A stretch of 13,774 nt of DNA. Origin: an uncultured Rikenellaceae bacterium (GTDB lineage: Bacteria; Bacteroidota; Bacteroidia; Bacteroidales; Rikenellaceae). The notes beneath the pieces were generated by a model. That model saw nothing but the letters and a program-made list of their open reading frames with translations, was not told where the DNA came from and did not search any database. Every line of letters starts with the position of its first letter. The stretch's first letter is position 1. A program made the translations under genes and the position numbers. The stretch spans positions 1 through 13,774 of the forward strand of contig CASDWR010000086.1 in the NCBI GenBank assembly GCA_949284665.1, written 5' to 3'. Below, piece by piece: positions 1 through 7,857 of this stretch.

Positions 1-11
1 GGAAAATTCCA

Positions 12-19
12 TAGATTTG
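12..19 (+). promoter_or_regulatory. Putative -7 promoter element of the susC-susD unit
   Basis: TAGATTTG matches the Bacteroidota primary-sigma -7 consensus TAnnTTTG exactly. The partner -33 TTTG would lie about 20 nt further left, outside the window, so only half of the promoter can be judged. Transcription would start near base 25, giving a 5' leader of about 95 nt before the susC ATG. The stretch just before the ATG is A-rich (CCAAAAAACCT) with no Shine-Dalgarno sequence, as usual in this phylum. Confidence 0.5.
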
Positions 20-119
20 TAAACAGATCCGGCCACGACTTTCTACTTTTTTATTTATGGGCAGGAATTCCAGTCGGACCCGATAATCTAACCAACTAAC
101 ACTATTAACCAAAAAACCT

Positions 120-3100
120 ATGAGAAACTTGACGTTCGTTAAAACGGCATGCATTGCCGTATTATTGACTGCAGGTATTCTCGGAAGCACGTTTGCACAG
201 CCCCGGAAAATTACCGGAAGTGTCTCCGAGAAAAATACCAAGGGAGGAGTTTCCCCACTGATTGGTGTCAATGTTGTCATTAAAGGCACCCAAACCGGGA
301 CATCGACCGACATGAATGGCCGTTATTCCCTCGATAACGTTCCGGCCGGAGCCACACTTGTCTTCTCTTGCCTTGGCTACGAAACACAGGAAATATCCAT
401 CGGAGAAAAAACGACCATAGACGTAACGATGGAGAACGACACACAGATGATCGAAGCCTTGGTCGTAGTAGGTTACGGGTCGCAACGCAAAAGCGACATT
501 GCCACATCGGTGGCATCAGTGGATGCGGATCAATTGAAAGCCTATCCCGGTGGGAACATTACCGAGATGTTGCGGGGTCGTGCGGCTGGCGTAAACATAA
601 CCAGCACCTCCGGTCGTCCGGGTGCCATCCCCGACATCACGATTCGCGGCAGCCGTTCCATCACAGCTAAAAATCTTCCTCTTTTCGTTATCGACGGTTG
701 TACGGCTTCCGCCGAAGAGTTCGCGACCATCAGTTCAACGGATATTTCCTCCATAGAGATTCTGAAAGATGCCGCCGCACAGGCAATTTATGGTGCCCGG
801 GCAAGCGACGGTGTAGTACTTGTCACCACCAAGCGCGGACAGGCAGGACGTGCAGAAATCAGCTACAACGGTTACGTCAGTGTTCAATCCCTTTGGCGTA
901 ACTTTGATTTCTACAATGGCGAGGAGTGGTATAACCTGCGACGTGAAGCCAAGGCCGCCGATGCACAGATGGACGACGCGACCCTGCTTCCCATGGAAAC
1001 CGTCCTCTCCGACTACATTATGGAAGAGGTGTACAAGAAAGGCGAGTCTGTAAACTGGGAAAAACTGATGTTAAAAAAAGCCGTCGCCCACAACCACGAA
1101 CTGAACATACGCGGCGGCAGTGAAAAGATCAGATTTTCGACAGGGTTGAATTATTTCGACCAGAATGGTATGGTTGTTACCGGGTCGGGCTACCAGCGGG
1201 GTTCGTTGCGGCTGAACACCGATTATCAAGCCACCGACTGGCTCACGATTGGCCTGAATGCCTCCTACACGCTCTCAAAAGAAGATCGTGAAGACGGCAA
1301 TTTCAACGAATACATCACCCGCCAACCGTTGGGCAAGGTATATGAAGAGGATGGCTCCTACACCAAGTACCTCAATGCAGAGAACTACGTGAACCCACTC
1401 TACCGTGCCCAATATTACGATCGAAACATCAGTGTAAACCGTTACCGTATAAACGCATTCTTGGACATCAAACTTCTCAAGGGCCTCTCCTACCGTCTGA
1501 ATACCTCTTATTACAATCGCGCCAGCGAAGACGGAACCGCTATCGGGGCCGACTATCCGGGCGGGGGAGCCATGGCCACACTCGAAGAGAGATCCGAACG
1601 CAATTATCTGATAGAAAACATTCTGCGCTACGACGTCCCCATCCGTAACACAAATCACAAACTGAATATCACGGCCGTTCAATCCATAGACTGCTCTTTG
1701 GAAAAAGCGCTTTTCAACTCCGTCAACAACCTGCCAGTAGACAAGGACTGGAATTACATCGCCAACGGGCAGATGACCGAATACAAACGCGAATATGAAG
1801 AGCACAACCTTGTATCGTTCCTCTTTCGTGCCCAATACAGTTTCAAAGATCGATATATCATGAATCTGGCCATACGGCGCGACGGTTCAAGCCGGTTCGG
1901 GCCAAACAACAAGTGGGGGAATTTCCCTTCGGCAGCATTTGCGTGGCGAATCAACGAGGAGTCGTTCCTGAAAAACGTACAGGCCATCGATAATCTCAAA
2001 CTACGTGTCAGTTACGGTATTGTCGGGAATCAGAACGGTATCGCGAACTACTCCACGCTGGGTGTTTCCAATCCACTCGAATATGAGTTTGGCGACAGCT
2101 ACCACATGGCTTACATGCCTTCCGAAGAACTCTCCAATCCGAATCTCCGGTGGGAACAATCGGCCACGGCGAACTTCGGTGTTGATTTTGGTTTCTTCAA
2201 CAACCGTTTGAGCGGTTTTATCGAATACTACCGGACCCGTACAACCGACCTGTTGGTAACGCGCAGCCTGAACAAATCCCTCGGATACTCCTCGATGCTG
2301 GACAATCTGGGAGAGACCCGTTCGTCTGGCGTGGACTTCAGTTTGAACGTGGACGCCATACGCAAAACGGATTTCAACTGGAATATCGGCATCAATTTCA
2401 GTCACTACCAGAGTGAGATCGTCAAGATCGACGATCAGGTGGATGAGAATGGCAAGCCCTTGAGCCAACCAGGCAACGAATGGATCATAGGTGCCCCCAT
2501 CAACTCTTATTATGACTATGTAGCGGACGGTATCTACCAATACAGCGATTTTGACATGTCAATAGTGGACGGCAAGAAAGTCTATACTTTGAAAAACACT
2601 GTGGATACCGATGGAGACGGGCTCCCCGATGCACCGCTCAAAAGAGACGATACCGTATTGCCGGGTTGTGTAAAAATCGTCGATCTGAACGGCGACGGAG
2701 TCATCGACGAGAACGACCGCAAAGCTATTTCACGAGAACCGGACTTCACCTTGTCGCTCTCCAACACCTTTACATGGAAAGGATTTGACTTTTACATGGA
2801 CTGGTATGCGCTCTCTGGCAAAACGATTTTGAACCCTTATCTGTACAGTTCAAATCACGGCGGCTCGCTTCAGGGGAAACTGAATGGGATCAAAGTGAAC
2901 TACTGGACTCCGACCAACCCTTCCAACGAAGCACCTCGCCCGACCCACAACACGAACGTGGTTTATCACAAATCGTTGGGCTACCAGGATGCCTCCTACA
3001 TCCGGTTACGCACCCTGCAACTGGGCTATACCATACCCCAAGCCATTACCAGAAAAGCGGGCATTTCCAGACTGAGGGTCTACGCTACGGCGACCAATCT

Positions 3101-3200
3101 TCTTACGTTCACCAAATTCCTATCATACAGTCCTGAGCTCAATCCGGGCGAGTATCCTGAAGCGAGACAGTTCGTATTCGGTCTGAATCTGATATTCTAA
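120..3200 (+). CDS. SusC/RagA-family TonB-linked outer-membrane receptor
   Basis: This 1026-residue protein is a SusC-type TonB-dependent transporter that imports a large nutrient, usually a glycan or peptide, through the outer membrane, driven by TonB-ExbBD. A Sec signal peptide ends near residue 26 (hydrophobic AVLLTAGILG, then STFA-Q). Residues about 28-107 form a carboxypeptidase-D regulatory-like beta domain. VVVGYGSQ (115-122) follows, at the usual TonB-box junction. The plug domain comes next (DITIRGSRS, PLFVIDG, DISSIEILKDA, IYGARASDGVVLVTTK), then a 22-strand-type barrel ending in the typical terminal Phe (LNLIF). No STN domain precedes the CarboxypepD region, so direct sigma/anti-sigma signalling is not expected. 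Two acidic DxDGDG-like loops lie at 829-837 and 855-866. The gene ends 22 nt before the susD partner, so the two are co-transcribed. The family is certain; the substrate cannot be told from sequence. Confidence 0.95.
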   Translation: MRNLTFVKTACIAVLLTAGILGSTFAQPRKITGSVSEKNTKGGVSPLIGVNVVIKGTQTGTSTDMNGRYSLDNVPAGATLVFSCLGYETQEISIGEKTTIDVTMENDTQMIEALVVVGYGSQRKSDIATSVASVDADQLKAYPGGNITEMLRGRAAGVNITSTSGRPGAIPDITIRGSRSITAKNLPLFVIDGCTASAEEFATISSTDISSIEILKDAAAQAIYGARASDGVVLVTTKRGQAGRAEISYNGYVSVQSLWRNFDFYNGEEWYNLRREAKAADAQMDDATLLPMETVLSDYIMEEVYKKGESVNWEKLMLKKAVAHNHELNIRGGSEKIRFSTGLNYFDQNGMVVTGSGYQRGSLRLNTDYQATDWLTIGLNASYTLSKEDREDGNFNEYITRQPLGKVYEEDGSYTKYLNAENYVNPLYRAQYYDRNISVNRYRINAFLDIKLLKGLSYRLNTSYYNRASEDGTAIGADYPGGGAMATLEERSERNYLIENILRYDVPIRNTNHKLNITAVQSIDCSLEKALFNSVNNLPVDKDWNYIANGQMTEYKREYEEHNLVSFLFRAQYSFKDRYIMNLAIRRDGSSRFGPNNKWGNFPSAAFAWRINEESFLKNVQAIDNLKLRVSYGIVGNQNGIANYSTLGVSNPLEYEFGDSYHMAYMPSEELSNPNLRWEQSATANFGVDFGFFNNRLSGFIEYYRTRTTDLLVTRSLNKSLGYSSMLDNLGETRSSGVDFSLNVDAIRKTDFNWNIGINFSHYQSEIVKIDDQVDENGKPLSQPGNEWIIGAPINSYYDYVADGIYQYSDFDMSIVDGKKVYTLKNTVDTDGDGLPDAPLKRDDTVLPGCVKIVDLNGDGVIDENDRKAISREPDFTLSLSNTFTWKGFDFYMDWYALSGKTILNPYLYSSNHGGSLQGKLNGIKVNYWTPTNPSNEAPRPTHNTNVVYHKSLGYQDASYIRLRTLQLGYTIPQAITRKAGISRLRVYATATNLLTFTKFLSYSPELNPGEYPEARQFVFGLNLIF

Positions 3201-3222
3201 ATTTCAAAAAGAGACAAACGCC

Positions 3223-4851
3223 ATGAAAAAAAACATATATATCGCAACCATAGGATACGTACTTATGGCCTCGGCATGCACCAATCTGCTCGAGGTGGAA
3301 TCGAAGACCTCGATTACCAATGACTATTTGACTACGACGATCGACGGTCTGGAACGCTACACCGAAGGGCTCTACAACAAGGATCGGGAATTCGCCATTA
3401 CCAGCAACAGCAGCCGCTATGCAGTGGAAATGTTCGATTTCAACACCGACATTTCGATTTATCGTGCCGGCACCGCAACGGCAATCGCCCGGTTGGACAA
3501 CCTGACACCCACCAATTCCGATGTGGAAAGTCACTGGGAACACCACTATGCCATAATCGGCAAGGCCAATGAGATCATTGTGGCTGCCGAGCAAATGGGG
3601 CTGGACAACCCGAGAGTCAAACAGGCCTGGGGAGAAGCGAAAGTATTCCGGGCACGTGCTTATTTTATGCTCTACAAACGTTTTGAGCGGCTCTATCTGA
3701 ACATTGAACCGACAAACGTAAACAACCTCGATCGAGAGTTCAAACCGGCCACCAAGGAAAATATTTTCAATCTCATCAAAAACGACCTCGACAATGCCAT
3801 AGATGTTCTGGACTGGACGACCACTATCAATGGTGTTGTGGAATCGGGGCGCATGAACAAAGCGGTTGCCAAACACATCCGCGCCCAGGTAGCCATGTGG
3901 GAAGAGGATTGGGACACAGCCATCGAGCAGTGCGAAGACATCTTCACCGAAGGCAACGCCTATTACCACATGTTGGGCTCTACTGACGAAGTATTCTCCA
4001 GCGAGAATCTACGTAATGCGGAGATAATCTGGTCATACCAGTTCTCCAAAAACAAAGGTGGAGGAGGCACCGTTGACGGCAACGGCGTGCTCTCCGGCCA
4101 CAAAGCTTCGTTGATCGTCACCACACGCTACCACGCCGTCAGCGGCTGTACTTTCTCCAGTGAGTACGGGGGTTATGCCTGGGGTCGCATCTATCCGAAC
4201 ACCTATCTGTTCAGTCTTTACGATCAGCAGAAAGACACCCGCTACAAGAAGTTATTCATCCACGATTTTTACTTCAACGATCCGAACCAACCGGAAACTT
4301 ACGGGCAACTGATCGACAAAAATTTCTATAACGGGGCTGCCGGTTATCTGGAGCGGCTCCATCCGATGTCCATCAAACATGCCGACTTCTGGACCAATCA
4401 AGACCAGCCGGACCGTACGTCGAGTTTCCGCGACCTGATCGTCTACCGATTGGCGGAAACCTATCTGATGTGTGCCGAGGCCTATGTACATAAGGACGGT
4501 GGAAGTACCAGCAATGCCAATGCGATTGCCTACTACAACCAAACCTGGGAGCGTGCAGGCAATGATCATGAATCAGGACCACTGACTCTGCAAATGCTAC
4601 TCGACGAATATGCTCGCGAACTCCATTTTGAAGGTGTACGCTGGTCTCTGCTAAAGCGTTTGGGACTCCTCGCCACGGAGGTAAAAAAACACAGCGGCGA
4701 CACCAAGCAGCAAGACCCCTATCTCGACCGGGACTACATTGAATGCCGTACGAACTTTGTAGCCGGCAAACATGAAACGTGGCCAATTCCTTCGAACCAG
4801 ATTCTGCTCATGGGAGAACAAAACTTTCCACAGAGCGATCCCTGGAAGTAG
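3223..4851 (+). CDS. SusD/RagB-family surface nutrient-binding lipoprotein
   Basis: This 542-residue protein is the SusD-type lid that sits on the SusC barrel at the cell surface and captures the substrate. A lipoprotein signal peptide is clear: MKK, a hydrophobic stretch, then lipobox MASA-C with the lipidated cysteine at residue 19, followed by TNLLEVESKTSI, the usual SusD mature start. The helical TPR-like core has RAYFMLYKRFERLYLN near residues 145-160, and the late family signature ARELHFEGVRWSLLKRLG is near 465-480. The C-terminus (QNFPQSDPWK) is of the usual type. Length is normal for the family. It follows susC by 22 nt and is followed by a strong hairpin. No degradative enzyme is next to it in this window, so the ligand is open. 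Confidence 0.94.
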   Translation: MKKNIYIATIGYVLMASACTNLLEVESKTSITNDYLTTTIDGLERYTEGLYNKDREFAITSNSSRYAVEMFDFNTDISIYRAGTATAIARLDNLTPTNSDVESHWEHHYAIIGKANEIIVAAEQMGLDNPRVKQAWGEAKVFRARAYFMLYKRFERLYLNIEPTNVNNLDREFKPATKENIFNLIKNDLDNAIDVLDWTTTINGVVESGRMNKAVAKHIRAQVAMWEEDWDTAIEQCEDIFTEGNAYYHMLGSTDEVFSSENLRNAEIIWSYQFSKNKGGGGTVDGNGVLSGHKASLIVTTRYHAVSGCTFSSEYGGYAWGRIYPNTYLFSLYDQQKDTRYKKLFIHDFYFNDPNQPETYGQLIDKNFYNGAAGYLERLHPMSIKHADFWTNQDQPDRTSSFRDLIVYRLAETYLMCAEAYVHKDGGSTSNANAIAYYNQTWERAGNDHESGPLTLQMLLDEYARELHFEGVRWSLLKRLGLLATEVKKHSGDTKQQDPYLDRDYIECRTNFVAGKHETWPIPSNQILLMGEQNFPQSDPWK

Positions 4852-4899
4852 GTCTGACCTGAGGAAATCGGGAGTTGTCCAATAATTTCTCACCCGACA

Positions 4900-4935
4900 G
4901 GATGCTCCGGCACAATTCATTGTGCCGGAGCATCC
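4900..4935 (+). terminator. Perfect 16-bp hairpin ending the susC-susD unit
   Basis: GGATGCTCCGGCACAA (4900-4915) and TTGTGCCGGAGCATCC (4920-4935) are exact reverse complements around a TTCA loop. The stem is long and GC-rich and lies 48 nt past the susD stop codon. Only a weak U-tract follows (TCGTTTCC), so it may act as a Rho-independent terminator of modest efficiency or as an mRNA 3'-end stabiliser. Being symmetrical, it could serve either strand, but no minus-strand gene ends here. Bases 4936-5092, between this hairpin and the thr promoter, show no convincing gene or signal. Confidence 0.7.
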
Positions 4936-5092
4936 TCGTTTCCACACCGTCGATGGAATAATTTTTATGCGCTGAACCCCAGAAGCCAGCATGGCAGATA
5001 CATGAGATGCATCGGAAAACGGCAAAAAGGCATGGACCCTCTTGTTAAAAAAACGACGTTCCGGGGCTTTTTTTGCAGATATTTGCGGAATC

Positions 5093-5125
5093 TTTGTTTG
5101 CATAAGGAAATAATTCATATCTTGC
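5093..5125 (+). promoter_or_regulatory. Candidate promoter of the threonine operon
   Basis: TTTG at 5093-5096 (a second TTTG lies at 5097-5100) is followed after 21 nt by TATCTTGC at 5118-5125. This resembles the Bacteroidota pattern TTTG-N19-21-TAnnTTTG, with the last two bases of the -7 box off consensus. Transcription would begin near 5132, about 20 nt before the leader-peptide ATG. A competing -7 candidate, AATCTTTG at 5089-5096, lacks a well-placed -33 box. Confidence 0.4.
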
Positions 5126-5150
5126 GCCATTGGAATATTTCTGCAACTCG

Positions 5151-5216
5151 ATGATTCGTTCGTCATTTTCGACATATTGCGGTCATATCACCGTCACCCG
5201 TATTACCACCCCTTAG
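5151..5216 (+). CDS. Threonine-operon leader peptide (ThrL-like, 21 aa)
   Basis: An ATG at 5151 opens a 21-codon frame that ends at TAG 5214-5216. It starts MIRSSFSTY and ends HITVTRITTP. Five codons are Thr (ACA 5172; ACC 5190, 5196, 5205, 5208) and three are Ile (ATT 5154, ATC 5187, ATT 5202). The eight codons before the last proline are ITVTRITT, the composition expected of a threonine attenuator and reminiscent of the Thr/Ile run of E. coli ThrL. It lies 165 nt upstream of thrA, and a terminator-like hairpin overlaps its stop codon. The inferred role is to sense charged tRNA-Thr and tRNA-Ile by ribosome stalling. The peptide itself probably has no function. The short length allows chance, but residue content, location and hairpin all agree. 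Confidence 0.75.
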   Translation: MIRSSFSTYCGHITVTRITTP

Positions 5217-5233
5217 GGGGTCGTTTTTCTATT
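5205..5233 (+). terminator. Attenuator terminator overlapping the leader stop codon
   Basis: ACCCC (5208-5212) pairs with GGGGT (5217-5221) around a TTAG loop. Two further pairs (5205-5206 with 5223-5224) form across one C/C mismatch. TTTTTCTATTTT (5224-5235) follows directly, as in an intrinsic terminator. The 5' arm is the last Thr and Pro codons of the leader peptide, and the loop lies in the stop codon. A ribosome stalled on the ACC codons would physically cover the 5' arm, so stalling should favour read-through into thrA. The structure is seen by eye only, with no energy calculation. Confidence 0.5.
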
Positions 5234-5381
5234 TTCCATAACCTACCGGGGCAGGCGAACAAGGTTTACCGCCCGTCTGACAAACACATCAATCGTCATT
5301 TCGCACAGAAAGGGGGATTTATCGTATCCGTCATGATTTTTGCGGAGGACGAAACTGTTAACGGTAATATCTCATACGAAT
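5229..5381 (+). other. thrA: Untranslated leader between attenuator and thrA
   Basis: About 150 nt with no credible gene. It contains two more G-tracts, GGGG at 5248-5251 and GGGGG at 5312-5316, that could compete for the CCCC arm at 5209-5212. It also has short possible stems, AACCT/AGGTT (about 5240-5244 with 5262-5266) and CGGGgC/GCCCG (about 5247-5252 with 5270-5274), which exclude each other. A GGAGG at 5344-5348 is 33 nt from the thrA ATG, too far to act as its ribosome site. Confidence 0.35.
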
Positions 5382-7817
5382 ATGAAAGTACTTAAATTCG
5401 GAGGGTCGTCCGTCGGATCGGCTACCGGACTACAAAACATAAAACAGATCATCGTTTCACGCAATGAACCGACCGTCATAGTAGTTTCCGCCCTTGGGGG
5501 AATTACCGATCTGCTGATCGAAACGGCCCGTCAGGCCCTTTTGGGTGGGGGAGCACATGAAGTAAGTTTGTCGCGGATTGCTGAACGACATCAAAAACTG
5601 ATTGTCGAGGCGGTTCCGCCCGACAAACGGGAAGAGGCGTCAGCCGCCATTGCACCACTGTTGGAAGAATTGTCAAACATTTTCCGAGGCATTTCACTCG
5701 TCCGAGACCTTTCGCCGAAAACGTTGGATACGGTGGTCAGTTACGGTGAACGCCTCTCTGCGGAGATTGTCGGCCGCATCATGCCCAATATCGCACGGTA
5801 TGATTCGAGAAACTTTATAAAGACATTTTGTCGACAGGGACGGCACATTGTCGATTTCGATTTAACCAACTCTCTCATCGACAAGGCATTCGAAACATTA
5901 CCACAAACGGCTTTGGTAACCGGATTCATCGCTTCCGACCGGAAAAGCGGTGACGTGACCAACCTTGGCCGAGGCGGATCGGATTATACGGCAGCGATAT
6001 TGGCAGCCGCTTTGAAAGCCGAACGCCTCGAAATCTGGACGGACGTGGACGGTTTCATGACTGCCGACCCGCGAATCATCGACAATGCATACGTCATCCC
6101 CCATTTGACATTTGCCGAAGCCATGGAGCTCTGCAATTTCGGTGCGAAGGTAGTTTACCCTCCGACCCTCTATCCGGCATATCGGAAAAGCATCCCGATT
6201 GCCATCCGCAACACCTTTAATCCTTCGGCCGACGGTACATTGATCGACAATCGCCGACCTTCGCCGGAAGGCAAAGCAATCAAAGGGATCTCTTCGATCG
6301 ACAATACGACGCTGGTAACAGTATCGGGATTGGGCATGGTAGGAGTAATAGGGGTCAATTCAAGGATATTCAAGTCCCTGGCTGATTCCGGGATCAGTGT
6401 TTTTTTGGTTTCGCAGGCAGCTTCCGAAAACAATACATCCATCGCCGTCCGCGATGATGCTGCCGAACAGGCAGCCGAAGTTCTCAATCGCGAATTCGCC
6501 CGCGAGATTGCTCTCGGCGAGATGGATGAAGCAGGTATCGAACGCAACCTGGCTACGGTCGCGGTCGTGGGCGAGAATATGAAGCACACCCCCGGCATTG
6601 CCGGCAAACTCTTCAATACGCTCGGACGAAACGGTATCAACGTAATCGCTTGTGCACAGGGAGCTTCAGAAACGAATATCTCTTTTGTCATCGGCCAACA
6701 GAGTCTGCGCAAAGCACTCGGCGTAATCCATGATTCGTTCTTCCTTTCCGACGCACAGGAGCTGAATCTGTTCGTTGTCGGAACGGGAGGAGTCGGACGC
6801 AACCTCCTGGAACAAATATGCAGCCAGCGGCCGAATCTTTTGGCAGACAAATCATTGCGGATCAACGTAGTCGGCATTGCCAATTCACGCAAATGTCTCT
6901 TCGACCCGGAGGGAATCGATATCGGCAACTATGCGGAAGCATTGGAGTCCTCTTCTCTGGTATCGGATCCTGAAACCATTTGCCGGGAGATCATACGCAT
7001 GAACCTGTTCAATTCGGTATTCGTGGATTGCACGGCTAGCAGTTCCATCGCCGCCCTTTACCGTACCCTGCTTGAGCATAATATTTCGGTCGTTGCCGCC
7101 AACAAGACGGCAGCTTCGTCCTGTTATCAGGAGTACGCAGTACTCAAACATACGGCATCACGCCGCGGTGTAAAATTTCTTTTCGAGACCAATGTCGGCG
7201 CAGGCTTGCCCATTATTGGAACGATCAACAACCTCATCAACAGCGGAGACCGTATTTTGCGGATCGAGGCAGTGGTTTCCGGCACGCTCAACTATATTTT
7301 CAACACGCTGAGTGCGGAGATTCCCATGAGCCAGGCTATTCACATGGCAGCCGAAGCCGGTTACAGTGAACCGGATCCGCGCATGGACCTCAACGGACGC
7401 GATGTTGTCCGCAAACTCGTCATCCTCGCACGCGAAGCAGGATACGTGCTGGAACAATCGGACGTGGAGTTGAAGCCATTCATTCCGGCCTCCTTTTTCG
7501 AGGGGTCGCAAGAAGAGTTCTGGGAAAAAATACCATCATTGGACCCCTATTTCGAAGAGCTGCGACAAAAGGTGGAGGCTTCGGGGAAACGACTCCGATT
7601 TGCCGCCCGCCTTGTGGAAGGAAAGGCAGAGGCAAGACTCTGCGAAGTGGATGAAAAGCATCCGTTTTACCAACTCGAAGGGAGCAACAATGTCATTCTG
7701 CTTACCACGGAACGCTATAAGGAATATCCGATGGTCATCAAGGGTTACGGTGCCGGTGTCGCCGTAACGGCAGCAGGTGTTTTTGCCGACATCATCGGCA
7801 TCGCCAACATTCGTTGA
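5382..7817 (+). CDS. thrA: Bifunctional aspartokinase / homoserine dehydrogenase
   Basis: This 811-residue fusion catalyses the first and third steps from aspartate to threonine (and methionine): phosphorylation of aspartate, and reduction of aspartate semialdehyde to homoserine. The N-terminal kinase has KFGGSS (5-10), GRGGSD (197-201) and WTDVDG (219-224). Two ACT regions (about 312-385 and 392-445, with VSQAASENNTS and CAQGASETNIS) are the likely site of threonine feedback. The dehydrogenase begins with a Rossmann loop GTGGVG (467-472) and keeps the EPDP (663-666) and DLNGRDVVRK segments, with D669, D674 and catalytic-type K678. The ATG at 5382 is chosen because MKVLKFGG is the family's normal beginning; the in-frame upstream TTG at 5340 adds 14 unconserved residues. 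It is the first structural gene of the operon, 40 nt before the homoserine kinase, and is probably controlled by the upstream leader. Confidence 0.96.
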   Translation: MKVLKFGGSSVGSATGLQNIKQIIVSRNEPTVIVVSALGGITDLLIETARQALLGGGAHEVSLSRIAERHQKLIVEAVPPDKREEASAAIAPLLEELSNIFRGISLVRDLSPKTLDTVVSYGERLSAEIVGRIMPNIARYDSRNFIKTFCRQGRHIVDFDLTNSLIDKAFETLPQTALVTGFIASDRKSGDVTNLGRGGSDYTAAILAAALKAERLEIWTDVDGFMTADPRIIDNAYVIPHLTFAEAMELCNFGAKVVYPPTLYPAYRKSIPIAIRNTFNPSADGTLIDNRRPSPEGKAIKGISSIDNTTLVTVSGLGMVGVIGVNSRIFKSLADSGISVFLVSQAASENNTSIAVRDDAAEQAAEVLNREFAREIALGEMDEAGIERNLATVAVVGENMKHTPGIAGKLFNTLGRNGINVIACAQGASETNISFVIGQQSLRKALGVIHDSFFLSDAQELNLFVVGTGGVGRNLLEQICSQRPNLLADKSLRINVVGIANSRKCLFDPEGIDIGNYAEALESSSLVSDPETICREIIRMNLFNSVFVDCTASSSIAALYRTLLEHNISVVAANKTAASSCYQEYAVLKHTASRRGVKFLFETNVGAGLPIIGTINNLINSGDRILRIEAVVSGTLNYIFNTLSAEIPMSQAIHMAAEAGYSEPDPRMDLNGRDVVRKLVILAREAGYVLEQSDVELKPFIPASFFEGSQEEFWEKIPSLDPYFEELRQKVEASGKRLRFAARLVEGKAEARLCEVDEKHPFYQLEGSNNVILLTTERYKEYPMVIKGYGAGVAVTAAGVFADIIGIANIR

Positions 7818-7857
7818 AACATCTATTCATGAACGGCTTATTAACGAAACATCCGAA

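Noticed and set aside
3139..3969. Minus-strand 276-codon frame opposite the susC end and susD start
   Set aside because: It is the antisense shadow of two well-supported genes and shows no recognisable motif.
5046..5074. A-run and T-run flanking CGACGTTCCGGGGC as a possible second terminator
   Set aside because: The inner bases do not form a good stem, so it would rest on A/T pairs alone.
4651..5175. Minus-strand 174-codon frame across the susD end and intergenic region
   Set aside because: It runs through the perfect hairpin and antisense to conserved susD sequence, with no recognisable domain or promoter.
5201..5369. TATTACC (5201-5207) complementary to GGTAATA (5363-5369) just before thrA
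   Set aside because: A seven-base match over this much sequence is expected by chance fairly often; it is not reported without conservation evidence.
5340..5381. Upstream TTG start for thrA, and a CTG at 5355 placed behind GGAGG
   Set aside because: The added residues are not conserved in the family, whereas MKVLKFGG at 5382 is the standard start. Bacteroidota seldom depend on Shine-Dalgarno sites.
5177..5395. Reading frame through the thr leader giving a His/Tyr-rich stretch (HRHPYYHP), suggesting a histidine-operon leader
   Set aside because: It is the neighbouring frame of the Thr/Ile leader, starts with TTG, does not stop near the hairpin, runs into thrA, and the downstream genes are for threonine, not histidine.
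7777..7857. Upstream ATG for the homoserine kinase, overlapping thrA
   Set aside because: It adds 27 residues unlike the family before MKYIIILADG, and most of that stretch is thrA coding sequence in another frame.
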